Notes under the pieces: model-generated
The model's input: only the letters and a program-made list of their open reading frames with translations
Databases searched by the model: none
What the model was told of the DNA's origin: nothing
Program-made: the position numbers and the translations under genes
Source of the DNA: Prorocentrum cordatum
Taxonomy: Eukaryota > Sar > Dinophyceae > Prorocentrales > Prorocentraceae
Length of the DNA: 57,873 nucleotides
NCBI GenBank assembly: GCA_963575745.1
Contig: CAUYUJ010019627.1
Location: 70,291 to 128,163 of the forward strand
Direction: 5' to 3'
Shown here: one piece after another, positions 9,403 to 20,373 of the stretch
Layout: each line of letters starts with the position of its first letter
Numbering within the stretch: the first letter of the stretch is position 1

Positions 9403-9803
9403 GAGGGGGAGGAGGAGGAGGAGGAGGAGGAGGAGGTGGAGGAGGAGGAGGAGGAGGAGGAGAGGAACGGTGAGAGGAAGGAGGGGGAGGTGGGAGGGGA
9501 GGAGGGGGAATGGAGGGGGAGGAGGAGGGGAGGAGGGGGAGGAGGAGGAGGAGGAGGAGGAGGAAAATGGAGGAGGAGGAGGGGAGGGGGTGGAGGAGGA
9601 GGAGGGAGGTCGGATGAGGAGGAGGAGGTGGAGGGAAGAGGGAGGAGGAGGAGGGAGGAGGAGGATGTGAGGGGGGAGGAGGAGGAAATGGAAGAGGAAA
9701 GAGGAGCTAGTTAGGAGGAGGAGGAGGAGGTGGAGGGGAAGGAGGGGAGGAGGAGGAAAAGGAGGGGCAGGAGGAGGAGGAGGAGGAGGAGGAGGAGGAG
9801 TTT
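9403..9803. repeat. (GAG)n low-complexity tract
   Basis: About 400 bases of GAG/GGA triplets with occasional interruptions. Apparent poly-Glu, poly-Gly and poly-Arg ORFs are repeat artefacts. Confidence 0.95.
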
Positions 9804-10863
9804 CGCTCTGGTGCCATTTTCCGCAACGCTGGATTCGTATCTCAAGGAACGTGCGCCGTCGCCACATCAGGCGGCAATGGCTTCAGGCTTCGGGGTGTGG
9901 TGTCCCCGATCTGCGGATCTGGCGCCAGCCCTCCAAGTCCGTGGATCCATGATCCACGTTCGCGTATGCCCGAAAGAGGAGGTTGGGAATTCGGAAGTTC
10001 CCGAGCGGTGCGGTGACCACATCGTCGGCTGAGTCGGTGTGGGTTCCCAGTGGCCGCCAAGCTTGGGTCCGAGGCCGAGCACGACACTTGAATGACAACA
10101 GCTTAGGCAAGCGGTTCCCGATCCAAGAGTTTCGCGCGGGCCTCTAACAGTTCATGAGTGTGCAGGTGTTTGTCTGCTTCTTCGGAGACTCTTCAACAGG
10201 CCCTCGGGAGGCCGAAAAGCAGTTTGCATCGGCGGATCCTTCAATGTGTTGGATGTCTCCAGCAGCCTTCCTTCTGGTACGGGGATTTATTCATCACCTC
10301 CGCCAAGGGGATCGAGATTCGGGGACCTCGGCAAGCGGATATTGATACATTCGGGCCTTTGGGAGTTGGGGTGGGGTCGGGGCGCGCAAATACACCCAGT
10401 GGTGGACTGGGGCCAGGGGGGCCGTGGAGCGGGCAGAAGCCGAAGAAGGAAGAATGACACAGATCGTCCGATCCGTCCAGGCCTCTGCCACGCTATGGTA
10501 TGTTGAGGTCGTCGGGAGCGGAAAAGAGGGGGGTGATGACTAGGGGGGGTGGATTCCATGGCGCGGGCCATGATTTTTTCCCAGATCTCACGGCGCCTCT
10601 TCTTATTTCTCATTACGTCCCAGGCCCCCCCGCTGGGCCGCGCACGTGCCGCCTGTCACGATTTGCACCCCCCCCTCTTGGACACCCCCCTCTTGGCCGC
10701 TCCCGAGGTCGGGAACGCTCGCTCAGCGTGCCGCGCTGCTGTGTCGGACCCACCACGCCTCGGCGGCACACGCTGGCCCCGCCCTGCTCCCAAGCCGACA
10801 CCGTCCCGAGCTGTTCCGAGCACCCCGCGGGGCACGGCGTGCTCCAGACCGCAGCCCTGCCCT
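9804..10863. other. No recognisable gene
   Basis: About 1 kb with only overlapping short frames on both strands and none with domain content. No terminal inverted repeats were detected. Confidence 0.4.
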
Positions 10864-11027
10864 GATGGGCCTGTTTTCCACCACCACCACCATATGTTGG
10901 AGGGGGAGGGGGTCCTCCTCCTCCTCCTCCACCTCCTCCTCCTCCACCACCTCCTCGTGTCCTCCTCCTCGTCCTCCTCCTTCCCCCCATCCACCTTATG
11001 GTGGTGGTGGTGGAAAACAGGCCCATC
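10864..11027. repeat. Foldback with perfect 31-bp arms around a CTC tract
   Basis: The arms at 10864-10894 (GATGGGCCTGTTTTCCACCA...) and 10997-11027 are exact reverse complements over 31 bases. The loop of about 100 bp is largely CTC/CCT triplets. It resembles other foldback elements in the window but matches none of them. Confidence 0.85.
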
Positions 11028-11146
11028 ATGCCCGCGTTCCCCTCTGGGTGGGGGTGCGCGCTGCCGAGCCCGCAGAGAAGACGGCTTCCAGCCGGACGGT
11101 CGGCCTGAAGAGACGGCGCCAAGACGCCGAAGTGAGGACCACTCCT

Positions 11147-11290
11147 CCTCCTCCTCCTCCCCCTCCTCGTACTCCTCCTCCCCCCCTCCTACTCCTCCCC
11201 CTCCTCCTCCTCCTCTTCCTCCTCCTCCTCCTACTCCTCCGTGCCTCCTCCTCCTCCTCCTTTCCTCTCTCCTCCCTCTCCTGATCATCG
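11147..11290. repeat. (CTC)n low-complexity tract
   Basis: CTCCTC-rich tract with TACTCC interruptions. Confidence 0.9.
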
Positions 11291-11651
11291 TCCTCCTCAT
11301 CCTCCTCCCTTCAGGCTCGGCAGGGGCTCTGGCTTTGGAGCCGCTCTCTCAGGTCAGGGGGCCCTGCTTGCGCGCCGGCCGGCGCAGGGCCCACGTTCGG
11401 TCGGTCCAAGTCGGGGAGCGCATGCTCAGTTATCGTTTCACCGAGCCCCCATCTCCGTCCCCGTCCCCCGTCGAGACCCCTTCGACCAAACTTCCCCCCC
11501 CCCCAGGGACCCCCACCAACTTCCCCCCCCCCAGTTGGGGATGCACCCCTCGAGGCCCGAAGGGAACGACCTGTACCGTTCGGGGGGCAGATCGGCCAGA
11601 GGGGCCCAGGCCCCGCCGCCGGGGATGGGGATCGGTCAAACGATATACTCA

Positions 11652-11686
<35 letters not shown>

Positions 11687-11736
11687 GGCCAGAGAAGCCC
11701 CCGTCGTTCTCGTGATGGAGCGCTCCGCACGGTGGC
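11291..11736. other. No recognisable gene; short (GTC)n run
   Basis: A pure GTC run lies at about 11655-11682 within GC-rich DNA. No domain-bearing frame is seen. Confidence 0.4.
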
Positions 11737-11880
11737 CTCGGCACCGCTCGGACGCGTGCATATTTTTCCTCGGCGAGGACCACGGGGGAGCAAATCCCGG
11801 ACGACTTCGCGAACAAAAGTGCACGCACGGAGTCGAAAAAAGGCACGAGGACTGGACTTGGGCGTCCGAGCGATGGCAAG
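11737..11880. repeat. Dispersed repeat R2, copy 2
   Basis: Aligns in block order with 2000-2150 and 15146-15275: TCGGACGCGTGCA, TTTCCTCGGCGAG, an A-rich run, then GGGCGTCCGAGCGATGGCAA. Confidence 0.65.
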
Positions 11881-12106
11881 CAGCTCGATGCTGGCGAACG
11901 TCGTGAAGTCTTCGCGCGGGTGTGCCCTTCGCGCGCCGGAGGCGAGGGAGGGCCCTGCGCCGACCCGGGCGAGATTCGCGCGCGGCACTCCCCCTGTCAG
12001 TGATTGTCCAGTGCATTGCGTGTTGCCCTTCCCCAGAGATCCAACGAATTGGAAAAATCATGACGGAGCTTTTTTTTTATAGGTTTCGGCCTCTAGGGGC
12101 CCTTAA

Positions 12107-12217
12107 TGGGCCTCGGGACCGTCAAAAAACGACTCAGGATAAAAAACTTGTGCTGGGGAATGGGTCGAGACTTCCGGGGACCGCGTATTGAACAAATCAC
12201 GACATCGGATCTCTGGG
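12107..12217. repeat. Dispersed repeat R1, copy 2
   Basis: Matches 1103-1212 from GGGCCTCGGGACCGTC to ACGACATCGGATC with a few substitutions. Confidence 0.7.
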
Positions 12218-12236
12218 TCTCGTTTGATCCCCAAGC

Positions 12237-12389
12237 AGTGCTTGCACTGTAGGTGTCCTAGCGGAGATTCAAAGATTGGCGAAAGTTTCCCGCCGAGTCC
12301 TAGCGGATATTCCCCAATCAGTGCTTGCACTGAAGGGGTCCTAGTGGATATTGAAAGATTTGGCGAAAGTTTCCCGCCGATTTTGGTAG
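12237..12389. repeat. Two tandem copies of an 83-bp unit
   Basis: AGTGCTTGCACTG occurs at 12237 and again 83 bases later at 12320. Each copy is followed by GTCCTAG.GGA.ATT and GGCGAAAGTTTCCCGCCGA. A related GGCGAAAGTT motif lies at 8162. No coding function is apparent. Confidence 0.75.
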
Positions 12390-12610
12390 CCGGCTGGGTT
12401 CCCGGATTCCCGGTTCTGTGTTCCCGGGTTCCTGGTCATTGGTCCCGGGCCGATTTCGGTGGGTTCCAGGTTCCCGGGCTTCCCGGTCGATCTTCTCATC
12501 GATTTATTTTTCGATCCCATTTCAAGCCATCCATGGGTTGGGGTCTTCCTTTGGTCCCTGGTGTCAGTTTATCATGGCTGCGCTTCTTCTTTCCGCTCCT
12601 CACGACCCGC

Positions 12611-13162
12611 ACCTCCTCCTCCTCCTCCTCCTCCTTCTCCTCCTCCTCCTGCTCCTGCTCCTTCCGCTCCTCACGGCCCGCATCGCGCCCCTGCCGCTGC
12701 CGCGGCAGGCCGCGCCTGCTCCGTGGCGCGGCGGCCTCTCGGGGCGTGCGCACGGTGGGAGGCCCGAGGAGGAGAAGGAGGAGGAGGAGGAGGAGAAGGA
12801 GGAGGAGGAGAAGGAAGAGGAGGAGGGGGAGGAGGAGGAGGAGGAGGAGGAGGAGGAGGAGGAGGAGGAGGTGGAGGAGAAGAGAGGAGGAGGGGAGGAG
12901 GTGGAGGTGGAGGAGGAGGAGAGGATGGCGGGCTCGCGCGGGCTCCTCCGCTCCGCGGGGTCGCGGGGGCATCGCGGAGCGCAGAGCGGCCGAGCCTCGT
13001 CGTCGCCGTGTGCTCGTCGCGGCCCTGGCGGTGGGCGAGCAGGAGGTAGGAGGAGGAGGAGGAGGAGGAAGGAGGAGGAGGAGGAGAGGAGGAGGGGAGG
13101 AGGAGGAGGAGGAGGGGGAGGACGGGGGAGAGGGAGGGGGAGGAGGAGGAGGAGGAGGCGAA
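12611..13162. repeat. CTC tract facing a long GAG tract
   Basis: A CTC/CCT tract at 12611-12660 is followed by about 390 bases of GAG/GGA triplets (12768-13162), so the two are complementary and could pair. Between them the motif CTTCCGCTCCTCACG is repeated. Long Arg-, Glu- and Gly-rich frames here are artefacts. Confidence 0.9.
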
Positions 13163-13429
13163 GCCTCGCTCGCCTGCCAACCGCCTTCCGCCCCTCGCTT
13201 CGGGTGGGCGGGGGGGGGGGGGGGGGGGCGGGAGGGAAGCGCCACCAACACCGCCAGGGGGCCCACAGCCAGCGAGGAGGTCCACGATGCCTTGCCGAGC
13301 TGGAGGCTGGGTGTGGCTCGAGCGAGAGGGGGGGGGACCACACCACCAGGGAGTTCCCCCTTTCCTCCTCGCATCCCCTCGCCCTGTTGGTGCTGGTGTC
13401 GCCTTTTCTTGTTCCTACCTCTAGGCTTC

Positions 13430-13660
13430 CCAGATGGGTTCGGAGAGCAGGTGGGGTCGGAGGATCGTGACGCATCGATGAGGCATCGGCGATGCGGCTC
13501 GATGTGGAGGCCGATTCGCTTCAAGTCGACGTCGCCGATGCACCGCCCACGGCGGCAATGCATCGCCGATGCATCGCCGATGCATCGCCGATGTGTCGGC
13601 GATGCGGCGCGATCCTCCGACCCCGTCTGCTCCGACCCCATCCAGGAGGCCTCGACCTCC
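13430..13660. repeat. Foldback family B with GCATCGCCGAT arrays, copy 1
   Basis: The ends are inverted (GGCTTCCCAGATGGG on the left, CCCATCCAGGAGGCC on the right). The interior is arrays of GATGCATCGCC-type palindromic units, which translate as repeated HRRCIADA. A homologous element lies at 55472-55710. The translated repeat is not evidence of a protein. Confidence 0.8.
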
Positions 13661-13767
13661 CCACTCTGTGCCGCTCGCAGCGGGCACCTCTGGTGCCGGG
13701 CGCGGGGAGGGGGCGCGCAGAGCTCCTCCGGCGACTCCAGGGCGCGTCCTGCAGGAGGGGGGGGCAT

Positions 13768-13800
<33 letters not shown>

Positions 13801-13914
13801 TTGACGCCGCCGCTCGGCGTCGCCGTCGTGGGCGTCGCCGTCGTCGCCGCCACCGTCGTTGCCGCTGCCGCGGCTGCCCTCCTCGTCGGGCAAGGCTCCA
13901 GGGCGGGGCAGGGT

Positions 13915-14071
13915 CAAGTCGGGCATGTCCCCCTAGAGGGGGGACATTCAAAAATGCAAAAAAATAGTCTCGGGACGATGTTTTGAATATTTTAGACAAT
14001 TTTGGAATAGTTGTTTGATATCTTTTATGTTTCTTCGAAAACCCCCCCTGTAGGGGGACACGCCCGACTTG
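13915..14071. mobile_element. MITE-like element family 1, copy 2
   Basis: Best-preserved copy. The ends are CAAGTCGGGCATGTCCCCCT on the left and the near-exact complement on the right (GGGGGACACGCCCGACTTG). It is flanked by a 5-bp direct repeat AGGGT (13910-13914 and 14072-14076), the expected target duplication. The interior is AT-rich and non-coding. Confidence 0.9.
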
Positions 14072-14076
14072 AGGGT

Positions 14077-14531
14077 AGGGTCCGATGCAGTCCCCAGACC
14101 AAGTCACGTCGTGGGCACAAGTCTCTACTGCGGGGTTGTTGGACCCGTGCTGGCCTCCCGGGGCTCGCACCAGACACCAGGACTGCTTCACAGAGGTCCA
14201 GGAGGAAGCGTCAGTCCTGGGGAAGATTCGGCAGCCTCCGAAGGTAGATCGGAATCTCGAGAAGCCTGGGCTCAGCCTGCTATTCGAGCCACGATTGAAA
14301 AAGCTACTCTTACTCTGGAAGAAGTCTGAATGTATTGACATACGCAGATGTGTGGACTCTCGAAAACTCAGATCCGTTGCAGGACCTCCACGGGCGCACG
14401 TTGTGAAACAGACTGGTCGTGTATCCGTTTGGGGTGGCGCATAGAACAAGCAACGGGCATGCCATCACATGTCCCACGGACATATCTTATCCCTGGACTT
14501 GGGGAACGAAGAATGGCAAAAACAGAAAGAT
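14077..14531. other. Uncertain; one 119-codon open frame, no domain
   Basis: The plus-strand frame at 14085-14444 is moderately long and not low-complexity, but carries no domain that I recognise. It could be an exon between repeats or chance. From 14421 on the sequence is repeated after the assembly gap. Confidence 0.25.
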
Positions 14532-14668
14532 TCGGAGGTCCGCGCGGAGTTCGCAGATCCGCGCTGGACCCCCCTGGCGACGTCTCTGTCGCCGCCCCTG
14601 GCGCGCCCCGTGCGCCAGGGAGGGGGTCCAGCGCCGACCTGAGAAATCCGCGCGGACCTCCGAGTTTT
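14532..14668. repeat. Foldback repeat family A, copy 2
   Basis: Inverted arms built on TCGGAGGTCCGCGCGGA and its complement, with inner palindromes around GGCGACGTCTCTGTCGCC and GGCGCGCCCCGTGCGCC. Repeated at 20485-20621 after the gap. Confidence 0.85.
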
Positions 14669-14774
14669 TATCCTTGTGTCAGTTTCCGTTCCCCTATGGA
14701 TGAGCCCAAATCCCTTCGGACACTATTTGGGGGAGCTGGCGGGATTGACGACACATGCGCCTCTAGACTTTTAA

Positions 14775-14928
14775 GCCGGGCCTGTCCATCTACAGGGGGG
14801 AAATTCAAAAATAGTATAACAATAGTCTGGGTATAATCTTCCCATCATTTTCGGGTAGTTTTGTTGAGCATTGTCTGACTGTGTTTTATTCTTCGCCCCA
14901 AATCCGCCTGTAGGGGGACATGCCCGAC
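14775..14928. mobile_element. MITE-like element family 1, copy 3
   Basis: Ends GCCGGGCCTGTCCATCTACA and the complementary TGTAGGGGGACATGCCCGAC, interior AT-rich. Same family as 13915-14071. A clear target duplication is not visible. Repeated at 20728-20881. Confidence 0.85.
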
Positions 14929-14950
14929 CTGACTCGAGACGTACACGCCG

Positions 14951-15275
14951 GTCGTTGAAAACATGTATTTTGGGATGCCCAAATCCTGATCACTGTACGC
15001 GCCTTCCTACTTCAAGAGTCGAGCGGTTTTCCCCCTTCCCTCCGCTTCAGGGGGTGGGCGGAAGTCCAATCTACTTCCAAGGCCTTCCTACTTCATGCTT
15101 CTACCCACTTCTTCCGACCGGCGTGTATGTGTGCGCTGCAGAACTTGGCATCGCTTGGACGTGTGCATTTTTTCTCGGCGAGAAACCACGAGGACCATCC
15201 TGGACCATCGAGAAAAAACAGCACGCGCGAAACCGAACAATGCACGGGAAATGGACGTCCGAGCGATGGCAAGAG
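14951..15275. repeat. Dispersed repeats R3 and R2, adjacent copies
   Basis: 14951-15127 matches R3 (3168-3350) and 15146-15275 matches R2 (2000-2150, 11737-11880). The repeats lie side by side here but apart elsewhere, so they are separate families or pieces of a longer element. Confidence 0.65.
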
Positions 15276-15527
15276 AAGGGGGCGGCCCCCTCCCGGACGA
15301 GGCCCCTGCGCGGCTTTCCTGGGGCACTGGCACGGGGAGGGCAGGCCTCGCGCAGAAGAGGCCCGAGGGGAAGGCCTCTTCGAAGCACCCTGCTTCTTGC
15401 GGGCGATCGCAGACATGGACTCAGGGGGGCGTGGATTAGCGACGGGTCCCGCCTCCGTGGGAAATCGCGGATTTCCGCCTCCGAGCGAGGCGGCACCGGC
15501 CGCATTCTGGGGAGGGCACCTCCCCCG

Positions 15528-15566
15528 ATCCATGGATTTGGCGACCGCGCGCCAAATCCATGGATC
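15528..15566. repeat. Short perfect palindrome
   Basis: GATCCATGGATTTGGCG and its exact complement are separated by about 5 bases. Direct GGCTTCTTCGAAGC-type motifs lie near it (15375 and 15600). The same palindrome is at 21481-21519. Confidence 0.8.
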
Positions 15567-15719
15567 GTTAATCCCTGTTTGCGCGCCCCCGAGACAAGGC
15601 TTCTTCGAAGCACCCTGCTTCTCAGAAGGCGCGGGCCCTCTGTGCAGACGTCGGTTCAGCGCCTTCTCGGAAGCAGCCTCCCTCCACGAAAGGCCTTCCC
15701 CCCTCCCCCCCTAATTACT

Positions 15720-18290
15720 CCCCTCTGCGCGCCGCCAACGAGGGGGGAACGTCGAGCCCTGATAGTGGCATGCGTTGCTTATATCGGCGTTGGGTACTCC
15801 AGATTTCGTAATAAAGGGAGGGGGGTTGCATTTCGGGGGGGGTCTCTTCCAGGCTATCTTGGAGGGCCTGGGGGGGTCTGGGGACGATGTTTTGGAGGGT
15901 TCTCCCACGGGGGAGGTCTGAAATGGCTTGTCTTGGAGGGTCCAGACCCCCTCCCTTTTATTACGAACTCTGGGGTAGCCCACCGCGCTTGCCCAGGGCC
16001 CGCCACTCTCCGAGAGACCCTCCTCGGGTTTCTTGCGGCGAGCGGCGGCACCGCGGCGCGGACGGGCAGCGCCGCTCGGGGGGGCGCCGCCGCCTCGGTA
16101 TGGTCGGGCTGAGGTCTAGAGGTCGAGGCCGGATCGCCCGTGTTCCCGTGGTTGGACCTCCTGCGACGGCCCTCGTCGCCACCGCCGGGCTCGCCTCGAG
16201 ATTCTGGTCAAGACGCTCCCTGGGAGAGGTCCAGGGAGTGGAGGTCTCGGTGCCGCTTGGCTTTCCCAGCTCGGGGAGAGGGTACCTCCGTGTTCCTCGT
16301 GCTTGTGGGATGGCTTGGTGCATCCTGGGGAAAAGAGTAGGCTCGAGTGCACTTCAGTTCGGGCTGGCGGAGGGTCTCATGTTCTGAGGAGGGTGTTCTT
16401 CTGTCGTTAGAGTTCGGTGGGGATGGCTCGCCGGCATTGCCGCCTCTGTCTCCCCCCCCGGCACCCCATACGAAGCAGATGCAGCAGACCGCGCCTGACG
16501 ACGACGCCCGACTCACTCAGAAAGCAGCACCCTCTCCCTACCGCCGACCCGCCACTTGCTCGCCTCCTCCTCCTCCTCCTCATCCTCCTTTTCCTCCTCC
16601 TCCTCCTCCTCCTCCTCCTCCTCCTCCTCCTCCTCCCACCCTCTTGTTGCGCTGCGCGGGCGCGGTGGTCTCGAGGTGGCACGTCGCGTCTTCTCGACCT
16701 CGCCCTCGTCGTTCCTCGTCCTCGTCCTCTCCACTCCTCCTCGTCACTTCTCATTGTCCAGGCGATCGCCCGTGAACCCCTCTCCTGCAGCTTAGAGGTC
16801 TGAAACACTGGATGGTGGATCCAGATTTAAAGGGTGCTTGCAGCCAGGCGACCCCCTGCTAGGGGTGCCCGTCGGGTCCGTAAGTGCCGCTATGAAAGAT
16901 ACGAGGTCATGAAGATGAGGGGTCCTGATAACCGCAGAGGGTCTTTAATGATGCACCCCCCCTTAAGCTCTCGGCGGGGAATAGAAACTCGTCCCTTCTC
17001 CTCCTTCCTCTCCCTCCTCCTTCCCCTCCCATGTTCCAGTGCGCGCAGCAGCGGTGGCGGTGGTGTGTCGGAGAGGAGGAGGAGGAGGAGAAGGAGGAGG
17101 AGGAGGCCGCCAGGCGTTGAGCGATGGGATTGTTGAGCACTTCTCATGACCTCTCATGCATCCGCTGACGAGAGTAATTCATTTCCAATTATTGTCGGGG
17201 TCCCAATCCGTCAATGAGCCGGCGGAAAACATATTTATCTTCCCATTATTGCCCAGGGGTTTATTGAAGATCGTTTGGGGTTACCCAGGAAGGTGGCGAG
17301 CCAATTCCAGGACTCCTCTCCCTCAGGACCCGTCTCCTTCACGCGAAACGTGCTCGGTCCGATACCCCAGCGGCGATTCGACCTGAAGGGGCACGTACTC
17401 GGTGCTCCCCGACTCGGCCACATGTCGACCCAGCCATCCTGTGGAGTGCCCATGAGTCAAAAGTCGGCATGTTGCTCAATGTTCGGGACCTCTTCCTCGG
17501 CACCGCTATTTCTACGCAACTCTCTGTACTGTGATTTGCTCAACAGGTGCGTTCATCAAGAAGGACGTCCACCCCACCTGTGCAATAACAAGTGCACGGA
17601 GCCGTCTTGTTGACAGCAGGGCATTGGCGAGGCCACCCTGAGGCAGAAGGCTGGCTAGAGTTTTCTGTCGCGATGTCGTTGCCTCAGCTCGAGGAGGTGA
17701 TGCCCCTCCCCCATTCTCAGGACAAACGCCACGTCGACGCTAACTACCGCAATCTAGGATGACGATGACCTGTCCCGGGGGCCCGTCACGCTAGAGCGTC
17801 CTGGACGATGATCAACACATCGGGTTCCCGGCCTGCAGGTGTGGGCGATGTCGTCGTCATCGAGATTCTCGGATCGCCCTTATCCACAATCTCTCCCAGA
17901 GGCAGACCGCTTGTTGTTATCGCTCCTCCTGGGAGCTTTTCTGCACGGCCATGCTATATTCGGGCTCGCAGTGGTCATAGCAGCCTGCCCTCGTCCTCAG
18001 ACGACGCGGCCACACCTCGGCACATCGCGGGACATCTGGACCTGAGCCCTGCAGTCCCCCAGCTCTCCGCGGCACCTCCCGAGCCAGCATCGCGATCTGC
18101 GAGGGCCCCATCGGCCCCTCCTCCCCCTCCTCCTCCTCCTCCTCATCCTCCTCCTCCTCCTCCTCCTCCTCCTCCTGTTCTCTACTTCGTTGGTAAATGC
18201 CGAATGCCGAGAGAGGGAGAGGCCGCACTTTCCGTTGCCGGTTAGGCCCTTCAGTTTCGCGTTGAAGGGCTGAAAGGCCGCCGCCTGGGC
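15720..18290. other. Gene-poor spacer (left copy)
   Basis: Contains a CTC tract (16563-16640), a GAG tract (17076-17108) and another CTC tract (18119-18175). I find no domain-bearing frame. The same DNA is at 21673-24355. Confidence 0.45.
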
Positions 18291-18295
18291 ATGCC

Positions 18296-18679
18296 GTGGG
18301 GGCTGGACGCGCTCGCGCACGACCTGACACAGGCGTTGTGGTGCGGGCCGGCGTCCCGGCGTGCCCCGACTGCTACCACGCACCCTCGCTGACATGCCCA
18401 CCCCTGACCTGCTCTTGCCCACGCGGTGAGGGAGTGGTCGCGCTGGCCGCGGGCGCGGGCTTCTCGGGGGCGTCGCTGGCCGCGGCGGCTGGCGCGGGGC
18501 TCCTCGCTGGGGCCGCTTTCGGGGCCGCGGCGGCCCTCTGGGCGACGCGCCCCCGCGTGGACGCGCCCGTCCTGGAGCGGGCGGCCGCGGCGGCCACGGC
18601 GCCGGCGGCGGTGGAGGACGCGCAGGCGCTGGCAGCTGCGCGGGCTAGGGCCTTCCAGCGCGTTGCGCCCGCGCAGTGA
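18296..18679 (+). CDS. Small Cys-rich membrane ORF of DIRS-like element (duplicate copy)
   Basis: Identical to 24361-24744 and described there. It lies in the left assembly copy and probably does not represent a second locus. Confidence 0.55.
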   Translation: MGAGRARARPDTGVVVRAGVPACPDCYHAPSLTCPPLTCSCPRGEGVVALAAGAGFSGASLAAAAGAGLLAGAAFGAAAALWATRPRVDAPVLERAAAAATAPAAVEDAQALAAARARAFQRVAPAQ

Positions 18680-19342
18680 TGGCGGCGGGCCCCATGGCAG
18701 GAGGCTTGCACCTCACGCGCTACAGTGTGCCGGGCGTGGGGGTGTTCCCCGGGCGCCTGAGCCTGTACCCCACCGGCAATGTGCTGACGCCAGACATGGA
18801 CGACTACGGCGAGGCGGTGGGGTTGGACGCCGACGTGAGGAGTGTCCACCTCATCGCGGGACAGGGCGGCCTCGTCGGCGGCGTGGCGGAGGCCCCGACC
18901 TACCGCTTCCGACGGCTGCCCACGCCGGCGGAGCTGTGGGCCGCGCTGCGGCGTGGCGCGGCCGCGGGCTTCGGGCCCTTGCCCGCCTCGCCTTTCCCCA
19001 TCGAGCTGTCGGCGGCGAACTGCACAGGGGTTCCAGCCTGCACCATGACGCTCGCGGACCCGAGCGCCGCAGCGGCGCCGGACGCGGCGGCGGCGGGGGC
19101 ACCAGGGCCGCCACCAGGGCCCCCAGACGCCGCCGCGGCGAGCGCCGCCCCTCCTGCTGCCGGCGCCGGTCCTGCGCCTGCTGCAGCGCCAGCGGCGGCT
19201 GCGCCTCCGCCGGGGCGTCGTCCGGCGATCCCGGACTCCGCTCCGGCGGCCCCGCTGCCGAGCGGAGCGGCCGCGCCAGGCTGGGTGTGGGTGGCGGCCG
19301 AGGACGTCGACGCGACCGTGGCGTTCGGCGAGGTCTTGCACT
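18679..19342 (+). pseudogene. Gag-like ORF N-terminal part (duplicate copy)
   Basis: Identical to 24744-25405 and described there. It is interrupted at about 19343 by the same terminal inverted repeat (CTTTGATCGTCGGGTGG) that begins the 14.2 kb element. Confidence 0.6.
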
Positions 19343-20088
19343 TTGATCGTCGGGTGGGTGTAAGTGCGGTAAGAGCGTTGTATATCCGATGAAATCGTTT
19401 CAACGAAGATGTATGTAGGTTCATGCTAGTTGACCTCACATATTCAACATATATAAAATATCGAACTTCGCATTCATCTACTAACGTTTTGTTAGATAAG
19501 TATATTCAACAACATACCATACATACTACTCACAGAACCATCCATCTTATCAACTGAGCTATCGGGTACCACTGCCAAGATATATCGATACATACACCTC
19601 AACATACCCAACTTAGTAGCTAAGTCAGCTAGTCGATGTGGGCTGTCCGATTCGGTTAACCCGAAATTTGCATAACTTTCTATGTTTTGCATGTTTGTTC
19701 TTGATATTGCTATGTTTCGGGAAAAAATACACAAAAAACGTTTTAACAACTACAACACAACAGTTTTTCAGGACAGGGCGCCGCAGGTCGACGCGCCGAG
19801 CCGCCCTCAGGGCGCCTGCGGGGCGCGGAGGGGAAGGGGGGAGAGGGAGAGGGGGGGGGATCAACTATTCTTCAAACTGCCTCCCCTCGGCGGCCATCAC
19901 CGCCTCCCCTCTCCTCTCCTCGTTGTCGGCGGCCAGCCCGCCCCCGCTCCCTCCTGCCGCCTTCCTTCCCCGAGCCCGCCTTCCTTCTTCGGCGGCATAT
20001 CCGCCCCTCCCTCCTGCACCTCTCTATCGAAGGGCGGCGCATCCGCCAGCGGCATATCCGCTCTCGCATGCGCTCGTTTTTTCCTTTT

Positions 20089-20273
20089 TCACGTGATGGC
20101 GAGCACATAGCCATCGACCTGTAGTCGCCGATAAGCCGCCCAGGCTGGCGGGATCAGCTCGGCGGGCATCACGGCGACGTCGCCGCGCGGCCGCCACAGG
20201 GACGCGCCTGGGCATGGCGCGCGCACCCATTCCAGGGTCTCCACCAGCAGGTAGCTGGCGGCGCCAGCCTGCG
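20089..20273 (-). pseudogene. Truncated 3' end of transposase-like gene at contig end
   Basis: Matches the last part of exon 3 of the transposase-like gene (26155-26339) and is cut by the N gap, so the truncation is an assembly effect, not biology. Confidence 0.8.
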
Positions 20274-20373
20274 NNNNNNNNNNNNNNNNNNNNNNNNNNN
20301 NNNNNNNNNNNNNNNNNNNNNNNNNNNNNNNNNNNNNNNNNNNNNNNNNNNNNNNNNNNNNNNNNNNNNNNNN
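20274..20373. other. Assembly gap, 100 Ns
   Basis: Exactly 100 Ns, the conventional placeholder for a gap of unknown size. The sequence after it restarts at the equivalent of base 14421. Confidence 0.99.

Larger units (their letters stand above)
14421..20273. repeat. Left copy of a near-identical 5.9 kb duplication (probable assembly overlap)
   Basis: Base-for-base similar to 20374-26339, with a handful of small indels and substitutions and one replaced block (16406-16561 here against 22360-22626 there). It ends exactly at the N gap. The right copy continues past the matching point while the left copy has unique sequence upstream, as expected of two overlapping contigs. Confidence 0.95.

Noticed and set aside
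13521-13853. HRRCIADA/HRRCIGDA repeat 'protein' (also 55449-55700)
   Set aside because: The same sequence is a palindromic DNA array inside an inverted-repeat element and reads similarly on both strands, which fits a DNA foldback and not a selected protein.
17160-17240. Hammerhead ribozyme core (CTGACGAG at 17165), expected in Penelope-like elements
   Set aside because: No matching stem II and GAAA at the right distance, and it is far from the Penelope-like element.
18373-19341. Arg-rich minus-strand and alternate plus-strand frames over the Gag-like ORF (also 24438-25406)
   Set aside because: They overlap the better-supported Gag-like and Cys-rich ORFs and have the skewed Arg/Ala/His composition typical of shadow frames in GC-rich DNA.
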